Part shown: positions 23,319 to 34,355 of the stretch, piece by piece
How positions within the stretch are numbered: the first letter of the stretch is position 1
Layout: each line of letters begins with the position of its first letter
Assembly (NCBI RefSeq): GCF_904849725.1
Contig: NC_058523.1
Location: forward strand, 165,646,689-165,710,688
Reading direction: 5' to 3'
Source of the DNA: Hordeum vulgare subsp. vulgare
Taxonomy: Eukaryota; Streptophyta; Magnoliopsida; Poales; Poaceae
Length of the DNA stretch: 64,000 bases
The notes under the pieces: generated by a model
Databases searched by the model: none
Told to the model about the DNA's origin: nothing
What the model saw: only the letters and a program-made list of their open reading frames with translations
Translations under genes and position numbers: made by a program

Positions 23319-26023
23319 AGCTCTACACTTGATTCACCTTCAGTTTTGAGTAAGTTTGCGACTTCGCCTCCTACTAGAAATCTTGATATGTTGCATGTGC
23401 TTGATGATGCTACTTCTGCTGTCCATGATGCTTATGATGCTATGCTTGATACTATGCCTGATGATGCTATGCCTGATACTATGCCTGATGATGCTATGCT
23501 TGATAATATGCCTGCTATGCCTGATACTGCTTTGCCACTTGGTGCATTCCTTGATGCACATATTGCTAGAGTTGCTGCTAGATGTGATGATAGTTCTGAA
23601 ACTGCTGATACTATTGAAGGAGACCCTGCTACAATGCCTAAATTGCCTGTTATGCCTGATACGTGCTATGTTATGGAGGGAGAGATAGCTCAGGACTTTC
23701 TTGCGTGTAAGGATAGCTATGATGTTGAGAAATTACTGCTCAAGTGGAAAGAAAAATCTCTGAACACTATGATCAAATACGACCCGAAGTTTGCAACTTC
23801 GCCTATCTTTGTGACCGATAAGGATTATGAATTCTCTGTCGACCCTGAGTTAATCACTCTGGTCGAATCTGATCCTTTTCACGGTTATGAGTCTGAAACG
23901 ATTGTAGCCAGCTTACCAAACTGCACGATATAGCCACCCTATTCACTAGTGAGGAAAAGATCCGCCACTACTATATGCTCAAGTTGTTTCCTTTCTCGCT
24001 AAAGGATGATGCTAAGACCTGGTTCACTTCTCTTGCTCCTGGATGTGTGCGTAGTCCCCAGGATATGGTCTACTACTTCTCTGAAAAATATTTCCCTGCC
24101 CATAAGAAGCAAGCTGCCTTGCAGGAAATATACAACTTTGCTCAAGCTGAAAAAGAGAGTCTCCCGCAAGCTTGGGGGAGGCTTATCCAGCTACTGAATG
24201 CTTTGCCTGATCACCCTCTTGAGAAGAATGAAATACTTGATATCTTCTATAATGGACTTGCCGATGCTTCTAAAGACCACCTAGATAGTTGTGTCGGTAG
24301 TGTTTTCAGGGAACGAACTATAGAACAAACTGAGATTCTATTGAATAACATCTTGTGCAATGAGAACGCTTGAACTATTCCCGAACCACCTCCTAAGCTC
24401 ACTCCGAAGAAAAGAGGTATTCTATTCCTCAGTCCTGAAGATATGCAAGAAGCCAAGAAATCTATGCGAGAGAAATGCATTAAATCTGAAGATGTCAAAA
24501 ATCTACCACCTATCGAAGAGATCCATGGTCTTGATAACCCGATACAGGTAGTATAAGTAAATTCTCTGCGTAGGTTTGATGAGAATGATATTCCTTTTGA
24601 TAAACCTGCTAGCCTATGCATGGATGAATTTGATAACTTCGTTGCCAACCAACAAAGTTTCGATGATTATGTTAGCAGACAATTGGAAAAGAATGCTCGT
24701 GTGCTTAGTCATTTAAGTGCTTGTGTGGAAAGAAATGTCAATGATCTTAAACTTCTGAGTAAACATGCCTCTATGGTTACTACTCAGGTAGAACAAGTAC
24801 TTAAAGCTCAGAATGACTTGCTCAACGAGTTGAATGACAATTCCGTCAGAGTCGTTACTAGAGGCGGTAGAATGACCCAGGAACCTATGTATCCTAAGGG
24901 TCATCCGAAGAGAGTTGAACAAGATTCTCAAGGAGTTAGCATTGATGCACCTAGTCATCCTAGAAAGAAGAAGAAAGATGATAGGAACCTACACGCTAGC
25001 AACCTTGTTGGTGCTACCCCTGAGAGTCCAAACGATGCGTCTGTTTCTGATGCTGAAACACAATCTGGTGATGAACATGAGCCTAATGATAATATCAATA
25101 GTGTTGTTCATGATGATGCTCAACCTAGCAATGATAAGGATGTGGAGATTGAACCTGTTGATCTTGATAACCCACAGCCTAAGAATAGAAGTTACAACAA
25201 GAATGACTTCACTGCTAGGAAGCATGGTAAAGAAAGGGAACCGTGGGTTCAGAAACCTATGCCCTTTCCTCCCAAACCATCCAAGAAAAAGGATGATGAA
25301 GATTTTGAGCACTTTGTTGAAATGATCAGACCTGTCTTTCTGCAAATGCGTTTGAAAGATATGCTCAACATGTCTCTGTATGCTATGTACATGAAAGATA
25401 TTGTGACTAATAAGAGGAGGATACCTGATCTTGAGATATCCGCCATGCTCGCTAATTATACCTTCAAGGGTGGAACTCCTAAGAAACTAGGTGATCCCGG
25501 TGTGCCCACTATACCTTGCTCCATTAAAGACAACTACATTAGAACTGCGTTATGCGACCTTGGAGCCGGTGTTAGTGTTATGCATCTCTCTCTTTATCAT
25601 AGACTTGAACTGGATAAGTTGAGACCCACTGAAATCTCTCTGCAAATGGTCGACAAATCAACTGCTTTCATTATCGGCATTTGCGAGGATGTGCGTGTTG
25701 TGGTTACTAACACCACTATCTTAACAGACTTTGTTATCTTGGATATTCCCGAGGACGATGCCATGGCTGTCATCCTCGGAAGACCCTTTTTAAACACTGC
25801 AGGGGCTGTTATAGATTGCAACAAAGGCAATGTCACTTTCCATGTCAATAGTAATGAGCATACGGTGCACTTTCCGAAGAAACAATATCGAGTACATTGC
25901 ATCAATGTTATCGAAAAAACTTCATTGATTCTTATCAAGAGCTTTGAATGCCCTATTCCTCGTGTCAAGATGAAGTATGATTTGCTTGTTGGGGAGATAC
26001 TCATCCCCATTGAGGTGACCTAG
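23319..26023 (+). pseudogene. Athila-like gag-protease gene (pseudogene)
   Basis: Main gag continues from the piece at 14,685-14,756. Domain order: a repetitive Asp/Met/Pro-rich N-terminal segment (23,430-23,530), the retrotransposon Gag core (LKLFPFSLKDDAKTWF, KYFPAHKKQAALQEI, GLADASKDHLDSC), an acidic/basic spacer, then a retropepsin-type protease. The protease active site is CDLGAGVSVM (near 25,556), the DLGA variant typical of Athila, followed by VILGRPFLNTAGAVIDC. Defects: a one-base frameshift near 23,910, stops at 24,371-24,373 (TGA) and 24,554-24,556 (TAA). The 467-codon frame 24,620-26,023 is the longest intact piece. Gag would build the particle and the protease would cleave it; RT does not follow. 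Confidence 0.85.
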
Positions 26024-26825
26024 TGACTATTCAAAAAATTATCCGTCTTCTTTTACGATTCGAAAAGTTTTGTCGAGGGGATTTGATCAACCCCATTGAC
26101 GAATTTCTTTCGATGACCATGAGATGGATGAATCGAGGAGTCACAAACCTCTGTTCCAAGCTTTCACCCTCGGTTGCTTAGAAGAAAAAAGATAGGTTTA
26201 GTTTAGTTTTTCCAGTTTTCTGTTTTAGCGTCCGGTGGAAAAGTACCCCAAAAATAAAAGTTCTCCGAACGCTGTGAAAATCAAGTATGATTTTTTCTGG
26301 ATTTTTTGAAAAATACTAGGACAAAGAGTCTGTCTGGGGGCCACACTAGTGGGCCACAAGCCCTAGGGGCGCGCGCACCGCCCCTGGCCGCGCCACCCAC
26401 GCTTGTGGGGCCCACAGGCAACCCCTCCACTCATTCTTGCTCTCATCTGGTTCTCCTACCTCCAGAAAAAATTGTTTCGCAACTCATACCCGTGTTCTTG
26501 CTCCTCTTCCTGGGATTTTCGATCTCTTTGCTCAAATCACCGTTCTCCGAACTGTTTTGGGGAAAATACTACTTGGTAAGTGACTCCTCCATTGGTCCAA
26601 TTAGTTTTTCCTCTAGTGCCTTATACTCCGCGTATTTTTGCTGCCTTGGTGACCATGTTCTTGAGCTTTGCATGCTAATTTTAGTTGGTCCCAAGTAGTT
26701 TTTATGCATAATATGGCCTCTAGGCACTTGTTGGAGTAGTTGCTACGAGTTTCGTTGAGCCTTATTCACTTTTCCTTAGAGTCACTAAATATTTCAGAAA
26801 TGTTCAGAGATAGGAAAGGGAAAAG
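26024..26825 (+). other. Spacer containing an LTR-like block upstream of ORF2
   Basis: There is no gene here. From about 26,245 to 26,460 the sequence resembles the R/U5-like part of this element's own LTR (13,140-13,330): AATAAAAGTTCTC, GATTTTTTCTGGA, AAAAATA, then AGTGGGCCACAAGCCC and a GC-rich stretch ending TGTGGGGCCCAC. Downstream are a GGTAAGTGACTCC donor-like site (26,574) and then the ORF2 start. A role as an internal promoter or leader is inference. Confidence 0.5.
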
Positions 26826-27894
26826 ATGAGGAGGTTCTTAAGAGGCTCGTCAAGCCGTGACCCCAAGGATGATGGGAGTGAGAAGAAGCCCAAGTATCCG
26901 GTCCCTCGAGTCGCGGTAGTTCGAGCGTGCGAGTGGCCAAGCGACGTGTTCTACGCACCGCTGGAATTTATGAGGACTTTTATCACTTGGTGGAGAATGC
27001 AGGCCTTACCGCCTTCGTTGAAGATAAGTGTCCGCAATACCTCCCCCTCACTAATATCTTCGTACAAAGCTTTAACTTCTATCCGAGGAAGAATCATCCT
27101 ATGTTGAGTTTAAACTTTATGATATCCCCCAGCGCATGTCACTCTAGGATTTTTGCAATGTTTGCAAATTACCTTACGTTGGGGATATTCATGAACCTCA
27201 TCCACGGGACTTGGAAGCTTTCATCGGTACAATTGTTGTAGGAGAGGAGAGAGGAGTGTCTTGCGCTAGAGCTACTAGCATTCATTTTCCCGTGCTTCGG
27301 TACTTCTCACTTTTTGTGGGAAAATGATTGATTGGTCGTGGGAAAGCTGGGTCACTTAGCTCCCCAGATCTTGCGGTCTTGCGCGAAGCCCTTTATTACG
27401 ATAAAACTTATAGCTTGGGCGCTATAGTAGCTCAACGGTTGAACCTTAACCGTTCTAAAGGTGTTGTCTATGGAGGTATCTATGCTACCCGTCTTGCCAG
27501 ACACTTTGAGATACCTATTAGACTGGAGGAGGAAGAAGAGATTCTTCTTCCCGAGAGATATCTAGATTGCGATAGCATGGCTCGCCATGACTTTCTTGAT
27601 AGAGATATAAATAGAAGGATGATTTATAACCTGGTATTTAGTTAGGGTACTCGTGAGACTATTACTTTGCCTGCTCCTTCTTTGTTCAATCTTCATGCAG
27701 GCAGGTACACTGTTATGCCCTCAAACATCTACGCATATTGGGGCCTAGCCCAACCACAGGTGACCATGCTCGAGCCACAAGTCGAGTACCAGACGCCAGT
27801 TTATCAGTGGGAGCCAGAGGAGCTCATAAAGCAGTAGCATCCCCAGTCCACTCCGGAGTACCCCGGAGCAGGTTATTTCCCTCCTTGGGAGTAG
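26826..27894 (+). pseudogene. Athila-like extra ORF in the env position (pseudogene)
   Basis: A second gene starts at ATG 26,826 (MRRFLRGSSSRD) and can be followed through two frameshifts (near 26,940 and 27,300) and stops at 27,643 and 27,836 to a final TAG at 27,892-27,894. Recognisable segments: GIYEDFYHLVENAGLTAFVE, then QSFNFYPRKNHPMLSLNF, then LNLNRSKGVVYGGIYATRLA with RHFEIPIR, and a Pro/Gln-rich tail. Related ORFs accompany Athila-type gypsy elements of grasses downstream of gag-pol; their biochemical role is not established. I see no signal peptide or clear membrane segment, so an envelope role is not supported by this copy. Confidence 0.65.
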
Positions 27895-29842
27895 ACCAAG
27901 TTAGGCCAAAAGCCTAAGCTTGGGTGAGTACGTGTTCTCACCGACTTTACATTCTTGCTTATGCTTTCACTTTGTTAGCCGGTGTTCACACTTTGCCACT
28001 GTATCATCCATGCTAGTTTATTTTCTATTTATCGTTTTCTTTTCGTGTGTCTGTCTAGTTTGAGAAAACCCAAAAAGATTTTCTTTTCTTCTTTTGCTTG
28101 TTGGGAGCTTTCCCATGTAGATAGTTTTCTTTTTCTTTGGGTCAAGGTAGAAGATTATGGTTACAATGCTTAGTGGCTCTTGCATGCATACCTATTTAGC
28201 TGTCAACAACCATATTACTTTGTCTTCTCCTTTGTGTTTGCCTGCAGATTCCAGCGTAGTCTAATGCACGAGCACGCTTATTATTGTTCACATCGTTCGG
28301 TCGTGCAAGTGAAAGGCAATAATGACGATATATGATGAAGTGACTGAGCCTGGAAAAGCTGGTATGAACTCGATCTATTTTGTTTTTGTAAATATGACTG
28401 GCTCATCATGCCTGATTCAGCTTTGCTGTGAGGAAAACATGTTTGCAATGACAACTTAGAGATCATAGTTTCTTATGCCATGCTTACTTAGCTAGGAGCT
28501 TATAATGGTTTGTCTTGGATGCCCACATGAATTTTGAGATGACTTTGATGTAGTATGATAGGATGGTATCCTCCTTTGAATGATTCAAGTGGCTTGACTT
28601 GGCGCATGTTCACGGATGTAGTTGAAACAAAATCAACATAGCCTCTATGATGTTCATGTTCATGGTGATTTATGTCCTGCTCATGCTTGCACTCAATGTT
28701 AGTTAATCTCAATGCATTTTATGACTGTTGTCGCTCTCTAGTTGGTCGCTTCCCAGTCTTTTGCTAGCCTTCACTTGTACTAAGCGGGAATACTGCTTGT
28801 GCATCCACTTCCATAAACCCAAAGTTGTGCCCTATGAGTCCACCATACCTACCTATGTGCGGTATCTACCTGCCGTTCCAAGTAAATTTGCATGTGCCAC
28901 TCTCTAAACCTTCAAGAAATAATATGTTTTGCATGCCCGAACCGCTCATGTGGTGACAGGGGGCTATTGGTATCTTCCATGCTAGGCGAGTTATCCTCGA
29001 TATGTGTTTATTCCCTATCATGCACGAGAAAGGGGCCGGTAATTGCAATTCCCAGTTCCATGCTCAAATTGAAAAGATAATTGCAAACAAAACTCCCCCA
29101 GGATTGATGTTGGTATGGACGGTACCCGAGGATTCGGCTAGCCGTGGAGTGTGATTGATTGGTGGTGGGGGAGTCAAAACTTTACTTTTCTGTTTGGGAA
29201 CTGCCTATAGCATGTGTAGCGTGGAAGATGTTGAGAACTCTTAGTCATTGTGTTGACAATGAAAGCATGCCACCCAAAATTATTATCTCCGTTTTCAAAG
29301 CTTGAGCTCTGGCACCTCTGCAAATCAATGCTTCCCTCTGCGAAGGGCCTGTCTATTTATGTTCCTGTTGAGTCACCCTCCTCTTACAAAAGCACCAATT
29401 AGAGAGCACCTCTGTCATTTTTATGCTTTTCTTTTAACTCTATTGAGTATGACTATGACTGGATCTTCATTGCCTTGAATTACAATGTTTAGTCAGCCCT
29501 TGGTCTTTGAAGGTGCTCTGCATTTATGTTTTGCGGTCTCAGAAAGAGCTAGCGAGATACCATCTATTCGTACTGCTTCATGTTGTTTTGATTGAAGTGT
29601 TGACATTTGAGGCTTATTATTATTTGCTCGCTAGTTGATTATGCCATTGATATGAGTTTACCATGAACATAGATGTCATTTGCTTTTGTGGTTTGCTTGT
29701 GATCTTGCTGAAATTCTGGTTATGAGTTAGACATAGTTGCAACAACAAGATCAAACAGAGTTCGTCAAAGTTTTTCTTTTGTCTCTATCAGTTTGAAAAC
29801 TCGGTTGCTTGAGGACAAGCAAGGCTTTAAGCTTGGGGGAGT
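27895..29842 (+). other. Long 3' untranslated region of the Athila-like element with polypurine tract
   Basis: This stretch of 1.9 kb has no recognisable gene. Reading frames up to 70 codons on either strand lack domains. It ends in AAGCTTGGGGGAGT (29,829-29,842) directly before the 3' LTR, the polypurine tract that primes plus-strand DNA. A copy of the AAGCTTGGG phrase also occurs near 27,917, right after ORF2. Confidence 0.7.
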
Positions 29843-31439
29843 TGATACGACTCCGTCATATCTACTTTTCCGAACTCTTTTGCCCTTGTTTTGGACTCTA
29901 ATTTGCATGATTTGAATGGAACTAACCCGGACTCATGCTGTTTTCAGCAGAATTGCCATGGTGTTGTTTTTGTGCAGAAATACAAGCTCTCGGAACGTCC
30001 TGAAAATTTACGGAGATTTTTTCTGGAATAAAAGAAAAATACCTGCGCAATGATCCACCGGAGGGGGCGTGCTAGTGGGCCACAAGCCCACAGGCCGCGG
30101 CCACCCCCTATGGCCGCGCCGTGAGGGCTTGTGGGGCCCACGTGGCACCACCATCCCCAAACTCAGCTCTATATCTTCCGTCTCGCCCGGAAAAAATATC
30201 AAAGAGAAGGTTTCATCGCGTTATGCGATATGGAGGCGCCGCCACATCCTGTTCTTCATCTGGAGCGCAGATCTGGAGTCCGTTTCGGGCTCCGGAGAGG
30301 GGAAATCATCGCCATCGTCATCATCAACCTTTCTCCATCGATAATTCCATGATGCTCTTCATCGTTTGTGAGTAATCTCCTCGTAGGCTTGCTGGACGGT
30401 GATGAGTTGGATGAGATCTATCATGTAATCGAGTTAGTTCTTGACGGGGATTGATCCCTAGTATCCACTATGTTCCAGATTGATGTTGCTACTACTTGGC
30501 TATGCTTAATGCTTGTCACTAGGGCCCGAGTGCCATGATTTCAGATCTGAACCTATTATGTTGTCGCCGATATATGTGTGTTTTAGATCCTATCTTGCAA
30601 GTTGTAGTCACCTACTATGTGTTATGACCCCGCAACCCCGGAGTGACAATAGCCGGAACCACTCCCGGAGATGACCATAGTACGAGGAGTTCATGTATTC
30701 ACCGCGTGTTAATGCGTTGGTCCGGTTCTTTATTAAAAGGAGAACCTTAATATCCCGTAGTTTCCATTAGGACCCCGCTGCCACGGGAGGGATGGACAAT
30801 AGATGTCATGCAAGTTCTTTTCCCTAAACATGTATCACTACATACGGAATACATGCCTACATTAGATTGACGAACGGGAGCTAGTTACTTATCTCTTCGT
30901 GTTATAGCTGTTACATGATGAATCATATCCGTCATACTCATCCATCACCGATCCACTGCCTACGAGTCTTTTACAACTAGTTCTCGCTATGTTACTTTGT
31001 CTAGGCTTGTCCCTTGATACAAAAGGGATTGGGTCACTTTGCTGCTACTGTTGCTACTATTGTCACTTTGCTGCTGCTACTACTGTTGTTCCTTGCTACT
31101 CCACTGCTACTTGTTGCAAGACTTTTCTGGAACCGTAGCCGGGGAAGCATTCTTCTCAAGAATAATCCCCCGTCAACGTGCTTTTTACTGGCGCCATTGA
31201 TACAACAGTTAGGAATAGTCTGCCGTCAACAGATCGTTTCTGGCACCGTTGCTATCATACTACCTTGCTACTAATACTTTGCTTGCAGACACTAATCTTT
31301 CAGGTGTGGTTGAATCTGACACATTCAGCTGCTAATACTTGAGAATATTCTTTCGCTTCCCTTCGTGCGAACCAACAAATTTGGGTTGAATACTCTACCC
31401 TCGTAAACTGTTGCGATACCATACGCTTGTGGGACATCA
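29843..31439 (+). repeat. 3' LTR of the Athila-like gypsy element
   Basis: It begins TGATACGACTCC and ends CTTGTGGGACATCA, followed by the TTGCC target duplication. It aligns along its whole length with the 5' LTR, including the three primer-binding-site-like segments near its end (about 31,120-31,260). Confidence 0.95.
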
Positions 31440-32398
31440 TTGCCGCCTTAGTTTCGGCTACCGATGTTTGATTCCATAACTGAGCGCTCCTAACACGTTC
31501 GGGGTTGTTATAGGGACCCCCTCGATAAATCATGTAGTCTTAAGGCTTGTGTGGCAGGACCCAACTTTGGTTTTAATCTGCTAACCACTTAATAATTAAA
31601 TGCATAGGGAATAACTACCTCGAGGATTTAATCAACTATCCGGGCCAGTGCTCCTCGTGAGTGTTGGTCCAAACTAGAGCAATGTGTGGGGCCAACTCAG
31701 GGCAACTTGAGTGATTTCTATCGGGCCACTGTATGCGTGGCTTATCCGTCGTGTCCTGAGAACGAGATACGTGGCTCCTACCGGGTTCGTTGACACATCG
31801 GGAGGTCCTGCTAGATTTGTCTTACCTTAGTGATATATCTTGCGCATTGGGATTCCAGTGAAACTTTGGGTATCCTCAAAGTTGAGGTTTTCCTCTTAGG
31901 AATCCGACGAGATCACGAGTTTTGTGATAGAGGATTACTATGTGGCCTGTGGTAATTTGTAATTGACTAGTTGGAGCACCCCTGCAGGGTCTAATCTTTT
32001 GGAAAGCCGCGCCCGCGGTTTATGTGGAAAATATGGATACTTTGTTAACATCCGGTTCTAGACAACTTAAAGTAACTCTAATAAAACTGTCAACCGTGTG
32101 CGTAACCGTGACTGTCTCCTTCGGAGATCGTTCTCTGATCGAGAACACGGTGGGGTTATGCCTGACGTAAGTAGGTGTTCAGGATCACTTAGTGATCAAT
32201 CTAGTGTTCGACCGACTTTTGTAGGCCACCATATGTTTACTCTGATCATCGTAAGGTAGCCACCATACAAGCTTAGGTTGCTGCAAACTCATACACTTAA
32301 CCTTCCTCACCCAATAACTTGGCTAGATTCGATACCAAGGTCATTCGGTTGCTGAGTCCCCGTGGCTCACAAATTACTACAAACACCAACATGTACAG

Positions 32399-32492
32399 GT
32401 ACGACAGACGCAGGAGATCCTGACGACAGCCAACTGAAGTGGGAGTTCGATGAGGACTCTCGCAGACTGTACGTGACTTACCCGAAAGACTG
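32399..32492 (+). other. Exon-like acidic coding segment B in the Sukkula-like LTR
   Basis: After an acceptor-like CAACATGTACAG, an open segment codes for an acidic peptide (TTDAGDPDDSQLKWEFDEDS, then RRLYVTYPKD) ending at TGA 32,490-32,492. It resembles segment A (12,592-12,690) in acidity and Tyr content. Before the gypsy insertion the two lay about 1.3 kb apart on the same strand, so they could be exons of one small gene. No family is recognised. Codon phase at the acceptor implies that one base of the first codon comes from the preceding exon. Confidence 0.35.
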
Positions 32493-32770
32493 AGGCCGTG
32501 GTCATGATCGTGGGGCCAGCATGCGGGCTTTCATAGTTTTACTTGTTTTCATGTTGTCCGTAGCTGGACTAAACTATGCTCTGAATAATGTGTGCTTGTA
32601 AGCTATATGCTATACTCTTATCAGATGGCAAGTGTATGCCCTACTTGTCACTCTTTGAGTTATGTAATGTTATGATTATCTCTCTTGCGAAACGTTTAGA
32701 TGCACCCCTTTCCCTTTTGAGGCCTCGCCCCCAAAATAGGAAAGGGCCGCATCTTAGTCGTTATAGGTAT

Positions 32771-33825
32771 CGACATTTGTGTTCTTGAACTCCGTTTTGT
32801 TGTCGCTCTCAACTTTCTTGATCTTCACTTCAAACTGATTTTGGGCTTTCCGAGCTAAGTTCTTGAAGATCTTTTGTACCTGCGACTTATCATCAAGAAA
32901 GAATACCCATGCAAATCTGGAAAAGTCTTCAACAATGACTAAACCATAAGAATTTCCGCCGAGGCTCTTGTAAGCATTGGGACCAAAAAAGATCCATGTG
33001 TAGCAGCTCGAGTGGCCTTCATGTAGTCATGATGTTCTTCAAGGGATGAGTTCCACTGACTTGCTTTCCTTCTTGAAAACCACTACAAAGTCTATCTTTG
33101 TCAAATATAACATCTTTAACACCAATAATATGATCACCTTTGATAAGCCTATCAAGGTTATGCGTACCAACATGTCGTAGCTTTGTATGCCATAACCAAC
33201 CTTTAGAAGATTTTGCAATAAGACATGTACGGGGTTTGGATTTTTTATTGAAATCGACAATGTATAGATCACCTCTACGAAAACGAGTGAAGACCATGTT
33301 ATGATTATCATGGCGAAACACTTGGCAGTCAACTTCCGTAAATAGCACATTGAAACCAAAATCTGCTAATCTAGATACATAAAGAAGATTGTAGCCAAGA
33401 GATTCAACAAGCATGACATTTTGAATGGAACTATCATGATAAATGGCCACCTTACCAAGGCCAAGTACCTTACCCTTGGAGTTGTCTCCATAAGTCACAT
33501 ACCTTTGAGGTTCATGGTTTGGTATGATCTCATTGAACATGTCTTTATCTTTGGTCATGTGATCGGTGCATCCACTATCAAGTATCCACTCGTTTCCTCC
33601 GGCCATGTAGTATCTAAGGTTCACCATAAGACTAAGGTTACTCATGGTCTTCTCATATTGAATGTCAAACTCCTCATCTTCATCGTACTAGCCATGCTCC
33701 ACATTGTAATTGTCACGCGGAATATCCTCGTCATAAGAATCAAGAAATTCGTCAGAATTTTGACTATGACAATTTTCATGTTTATGCATGCGAATGGCTT
33801 CAACAATGAAATTGTTAATGGTAAT
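32771..33825 (-). pseudogene. Copia Gag end, protease and integrase N-terminal half (pseudogene)
   Basis: Minus-strand reading from 33,825: the end of Gag, rich in Asp/Glu (SDEFLDSYDEDIPRD), then protease with WILDSGCTDHM (catalytic Asp-Ser-Gly near 33,575) and ESLGYNLLYVSRLADFGF. Next comes the integrase zinc finger (LWHTKLRHVGTHNLDRLIKG…LCSGF, where the second Cys of the usual CxxC is Phe). After a frameshift near 32,985 comes the integrase core LVIVEDFSRFAWVFFLDDKS and the ESDNKTEF segment, holding the first two catalytic aspartates. The frame runs to 32,771 and continues at 9,301 on the other side of the Sukkula-like insertion. The 208-codon frame 33,019-33,645 is the largest open piece. 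Confidence 0.8.
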
Positions 33826-34355
33826 TGTTGGGGATATTATCCTGCTGTAAGACCCACCCTAAGAGGCCGGGTCAAGATGATGGCGGATCAACATTCATAC
33901 TCAAGATGGGCCTTAATCTACAAGGCGGTTTTCTAAAGAGAGCCAATGGCGGCCCAAGGCACGAAGAGGGAGACTCTTGGCCCACAAGGGAGATGGTCAC
34001 CAAGAGTTTCCTTGCTTAAGGAGTAAGGCAAGTTACACACATAATAGGTCATGGATCATAATGTGACTCGGACTCTTGTAAACCTAGGGTCTCGACCTGT
34101 ATATAAAGGCGAGTCTCTAGGGCTGGTAGGCTTAAGTTACAAGCAATCAAGAGCTAGGTCAGGCGAATACGCACCCTTGTAATAGATTTAATCATCAATA
34201 CACACAAAGCAGGATGTAGGCTTTTACCTCCATCGGATGGGCCAAACCTGGGTAACCTCCTCTCTCGTACCAACCCCTTTGACTCGCCACGTAGTTGCGA
34301 TGCCTCCATCAGTAAGTCCTTTCACGAGGACATATGTCGTGAACAAACCACGACA
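33826..34355 (+). repeat. 5' LTR of E1
   Basis: It starts TGTTGGGGATATT and ends AAACCACGACA. A TATA box TATATAAAG lies at 34,100-34,108, followed by the AGCAGGATGTAGGC leader shared with the E2 LTRs. It is clearly diverged from the E2 LTRs but the same family. It has the canonical TG terminus, unlike E2. Confidence 0.85.

Larger units (their letters stand above)
13013..31439 (+). mobile_element. Athila-like gypsy retrotransposon, full length but without RT or integrase
   Basis: Two LTRs (13,013-14,606 and 29,843-31,439) with matching ends TGATACG/A...GGGACATCA are flanked by a perfect 5-bp duplication TTGCC (13,008-13,012 and 31,440-31,444). The internal region has a tRNA-Asp-type primer-binding site, a gag-protease gene, an extra ORF in the env position and a polypurine tract. 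No RT, RNase H or integrase motif is found between 26,024 and 29,842, so this is a non-autonomous derivative that would need enzymes from a related element. It inserted into the Sukkula-like LTR and later received the Angela element at 14,757. In the first about 210 bases the LTRs differ at roughly 14 positions by eye, so the insertion is fairly old. Confidence 0.85.
9302..32765 (+). mobile_element. Sukkula-like (LARD) giant LTR, probably solo, interrupted by a gypsy element
   Basis: The insertion begins TGTAACAGCCC and ends CATCTTAGTCGTTATA, with a perfect 5-bp target duplication GGTAT (9,297-9,301 and 32,766-32,770). Removing 13,013-31,444 leaves about 5.0 kb, the size known for a Sukkula LTR. 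The last 25 bases closely resemble the Sukkula LTR end as I remember it. Terminal bases TGTAAC and GTTATA form a near-perfect short inverted repeat, the final CA having become TA. No second LTR or internal domain is seen, so I read it as a solo LTR. Sukkula belongs to the large retrotransposon derivatives, which encode no proteins of their own and depend on other elements. It holds a TATA box, a tRNA-like module and two exon-like segments listed separately. Confidence 0.65.
16..33825 (-). mobile_element. Sirevirus-like (Maximus type) Ty1/copia retrotransposon, 5'-truncated and heavily interrupted
   Basis: This is the oldest layer of the left half. Reading on the minus strand from 33,825 down to 16 one meets the end of Gag, protease with an LDSG active site, the integrase zinc finger and core, an acidic linker, RT with YVDDIIFGS, RNase H, a run of polypurine tracts and a 3' LTR. 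That gene order (PR-INT-RT-RH) is the copia order. The multiple polypurine tracts and the acidic serine/glutamate-rich INT-RT linker are typical of Sireviruses such as Maximus. It is interrupted at 3,486-5,011, 6,960-8,554 and 9,302-32,765. At 33,826 a Tat-lineage gypsy replaces it, so the 5' LTR and most of gag are absent. Stops and frameshifts in every domain show it is long dead. Confidence 0.75.

Noticed and set aside
26826..27894. Envelope glycoprotein
   Set aside because: It occupies the env position, but no signal peptide, transmembrane segment or glycoprotein feature is visible in this copy.
27982..29080. Short frames on both strands in the Athila-like 3' region
   Set aside because: All are 60-70 codons with no domain, no codon bias and no support from neighbouring copies.
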